A stretch of 24,487 nt of DNA, taken from assembly GCA_045587205.1 (NCBI GenBank), contig JAZNBV010000100.1, forward strand, positions 1 through 24,487, written 5' to 3'. Under the pieces are notes generated by a model that was not told the origin of the DNA, ran no database searches, and saw only the letters and a list, made by a program, of their open reading frames with translations. Source of the stretch: SIG78 sp045587205 (GTDB lineage: Bacteria; Verrucomicrobiota; Lentisphaeria; Victivallales; Victivallaceae). Both the position numbers and the translations under genes were made by a program. Position 1 is the stretch's first letter. Every line of letters begins with the position of its first letter. Of this stretch, positions 23,739-24,487 are shown piece by piece.

Positions 23739-23767
23739 TTGACTTTTTGCGATTACAGATGTAATTT
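23739..23767 (+). promoter_or_regulatory. Probable promoter of the membrane protein / pseudopilin pair
   Basis: TTGACT (23739-23744) is five of six to the -35 consensus. It is followed after 17 bases by TAATTT (23762-23767) as a poor -10; TAAAAT at 23768 is an alternative. The start site would fall near 23774, 45 bases before the ATG at 23819. The upstream part of this gap, 23623-23738, holds a CCGGTACCGG palindrome but no clear terminator. Confidence 0.5.
23752..23765. promoter_or_regulatory. Operator-like dyad 1, BlaI/MecI/CopY type
   Basis: ATTACA-GA-TGTAAT has perfect six-base arms and fits TACAnnTGTA, the core bound by BlaI/MecI/CopY-family repressors. It fills the spacer between the -35 and -10 boxes and overlaps the -10, the position for blocking RNA polymerase. 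Confidence 0.6.
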
Positions 23768-23776
23768 TAAAATAAG

Positions 23777-23790
23777 ATTACAATTGTAAC
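23777..23790. promoter_or_regulatory. Operator-like dyad 2, BlaI/MecI/CopY type
   Basis: ATTACA-AT-TGTAAC contains the perfect 12-base palindrome TTACAATTGTAA and again fits TACAnnTGTA. Its centre is 25 bases from that of dyad 1, just after the predicted start of transcription. Two sites in tandem are usual for this repressor family. No repressor gene of that family is in the window. Confidence 0.6.
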
Positions 23791-23818
23791 TTTATTTATT
23801 TCAAGGAATGATATTTTT

Positions 23819-24409
23819 ATGAACCGACTTTTTTCCGGACATCTCATCCGCCGCAAAAGTTTCTGGCTTTTTCCGGCGATCGCGGTATTGATCATTGCGC
23901 TGCTCAGCATAGTTATCTTCAACAGTTCCGGAGAAGCCCTCTCCCCCGACGAGATAATTGCCAAGGAAAATTGGAGCGATCAGGAGCTGCAGTCCGTCCT
24001 CGCCCGTTCCATATCCCCCTCAATGACCGATGAACGGCGCCGTGAAGTAATGCGCCATCTGGATAAACAGCTGAAAAAACTCCCCCGTGACCGCAGCGAC
24101 CGGATCCGTCAGCAGGCAGTGGTCAGCGCGGTCAACTCCTCCCTGCAGCAGCTGCGCAAGATGCCGGATAATGACCGTACCCAAATCATTGACTCAATGC
24201 GCCGGAAAGCCGAACAGAACTACAAGCGGCTCCACAACAGCGAGCAGGAACGCCGGAAAATGCAGCAGCGGCTGCGCAATAAAGATGCTGAAGCATTTAC
24301 CAGAGAGGTCAACCGCGTGATATTCTCCGAATTCACCCCCGAAGAACGCGTACAGTTTGCCCCTGTCACCAAAGTCTGGATCAAAACCCTCAACGAAATG
24401 GGGCACTGA
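23819..24409 (+). CDS. Membrane-anchored charged helical protein of unknown function
   Basis: A 196-residue protein I do not recognise. After a basic N-terminus (NRLFSGHLIRRK) comes a single hydrophobic segment at about residues 16-34, then an entirely hydrophilic region rich in Arg, Glu, Gln and Lys. The latter is predicted by eye to be long helices (SMTDERRREVMRHLDKQLKK; NSEQERRKMQQRLRNKDAEA). This looks like a single-pass inner membrane protein with its body in the periplasm. AAGGA precedes the ATG by about ten bases. It has its own promoter with two operator-like dyads and ends two bases before a pseudopilin gene, so a role in regulating, assembling or working with that pseudopilin is a reasonable guess only. 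Confidence 0.7.
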   Translation: MNRLFSGHLIRRKSFWLFPAIAVLIIALLSIVIFNSSGEALSPDEIIAKENWSDQELQSVLARSISPSMTDERRREVMRHLDKQLKKLPRDRSDRIRQQAVVSAVNSSLQQLRKMPDNDRTQIIDSMRRKAEQNYKRLHNSEQERRKMQQRLRNKDAEAFTREVNRVIFSEFTPEERVQFAPVTKVWIKTLNEMGH

Positions 24410-24411
24410 AG

Positions 24412-24487
24412 ATGATCGACCAAAACCGTTTCACCCTGATTGAATTACTTGTGAGTGCAACTTGTCAAATAGGTGTTTTGCCGTTGT
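24412..24487 (+). CDS. Prepilin-type N-terminal protein, start only (cut by window edge), with atypical sequence after FTLIELLV
   Basis: Twenty-five residues are visible. MIDQNR followed by FTLIELLV is a type IV/type II secretion prepilin leader: F is the expected N-terminus after cleavage, and E five residues in is the conserved glutamate. A normal pseudopilin continues with a hydrophobic run such as VVIAIIAIL. This one continues SATCQIGVLPL, with a cysteine and no sustained hydrophobic helix. I recall this continuation as a recurring segment in Lentisphaerae pseudopilins, after which a second FTLIELLV with the normal helix appears; that is memory, not shown here. It is coupled to the membrane protein gene by a two-base gap. 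Nothing can be said of its C-terminal part. Confidence 0.75.
   Translation, partial: MIDQNRFTLIELLVSATCQIGVLPL

Noticed and set aside
1..24487. CRISPR arrays, transposases, integrases, tRNA or rRNA genes
   Set aside because: No regularly spaced repeats, mobile-element proteins or tRNA/rRNA landmarks were found in the intergenic regions, which are all under 200 bases.

Overview
The window looks like chromosome from a host-associated or anaerobic member of the Lentisphaerota (Victivallis-like) within the PVC group. Three things support this. First, a 50-residue basic protein at 4769-4921 matches my memory of the small basic protein family restricted to Verrucomicrobia, Chlamydiae and Lentisphaerae. 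Second, the last gene begins with a type II/IV prepilin signal (FTLIELLV), which that phylum carries in very large numbers. Third, the rest is housekeeping genes plus a GH29 alpha-fucosidase, as expected of a glycan-using bacterium. Taxonomy is inference. Both ends cut through genes: RNase III on the left and a pseudopilin on the right.

Layout. (1) 1-4640, minus strand: leuB, a Kdo/WaaP-like kinase, a LipM/LplA-family ligase and rnc are tightly packed. A secreted 5'-nucleotidase-like metallophosphatase lies upstream of them and is divergent from the small basic protein gene. (2) 4769-9325, plus strand: the small basic protein with its own strong terminator, then an inositol-monophosphatase-family enzyme, rimO, pgsA, a TatD-family hydrolase and tcdA. 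(3) 9342-14315: accD, the SRP RNA (ffs), rph, dnaX, ebfC and recR, covering lipid precursor supply, protein targeting, RNA processing, replication and recombination. (4) 14383-17574: a polysaccharide pyruvyl transferase-like protein, an alpha-L-fucosidase and an endonuclease/exonuclease/phosphatase-fold protein. (5) 17649-23622: a riboflavin operon, ribBA-ribH-nusB-ftsY-ribD-ribE, followed by two overlapping genes of unknown function. (6) 23739-24487: a promoter with two BlaI/MecI/CopY-type operator dyads, a membrane-anchored charged protein and a cut-off pseudopilin gene.

How the genes work together. RibBA, RibD, RibH and RibE give a nearly complete riboflavin pathway; only the dephosphorylation step has no gene assigned. 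No FMN riboswitch is visible in its leader; instead an extended -10 promoter overlaps an unusual DNA dyad. The SRP RNA and FtsY, two partners of one targeting pathway, lie about 10 kb apart. dnaX-ebfC-recR is the widely conserved replication/recombination trio.

The signals most worth a second look are: (a) the pseudopilin start, whose sequence leaves the normal hydrophobic helix right after FTLIELLV and runs into a Cys-containing segment that I recall as a repeated insertion in Lentisphaerae pseudopilins; (b) the paired TACAnnTGTA operators upstream of the last two genes; (c) a nine-A run in dnaX exactly where a gamma-type truncated subunit would be made by slippage. No tRNA, rRNA, CRISPR array, transposase or integrase was found, and no stretch longer than 300 bases lacks a gene.
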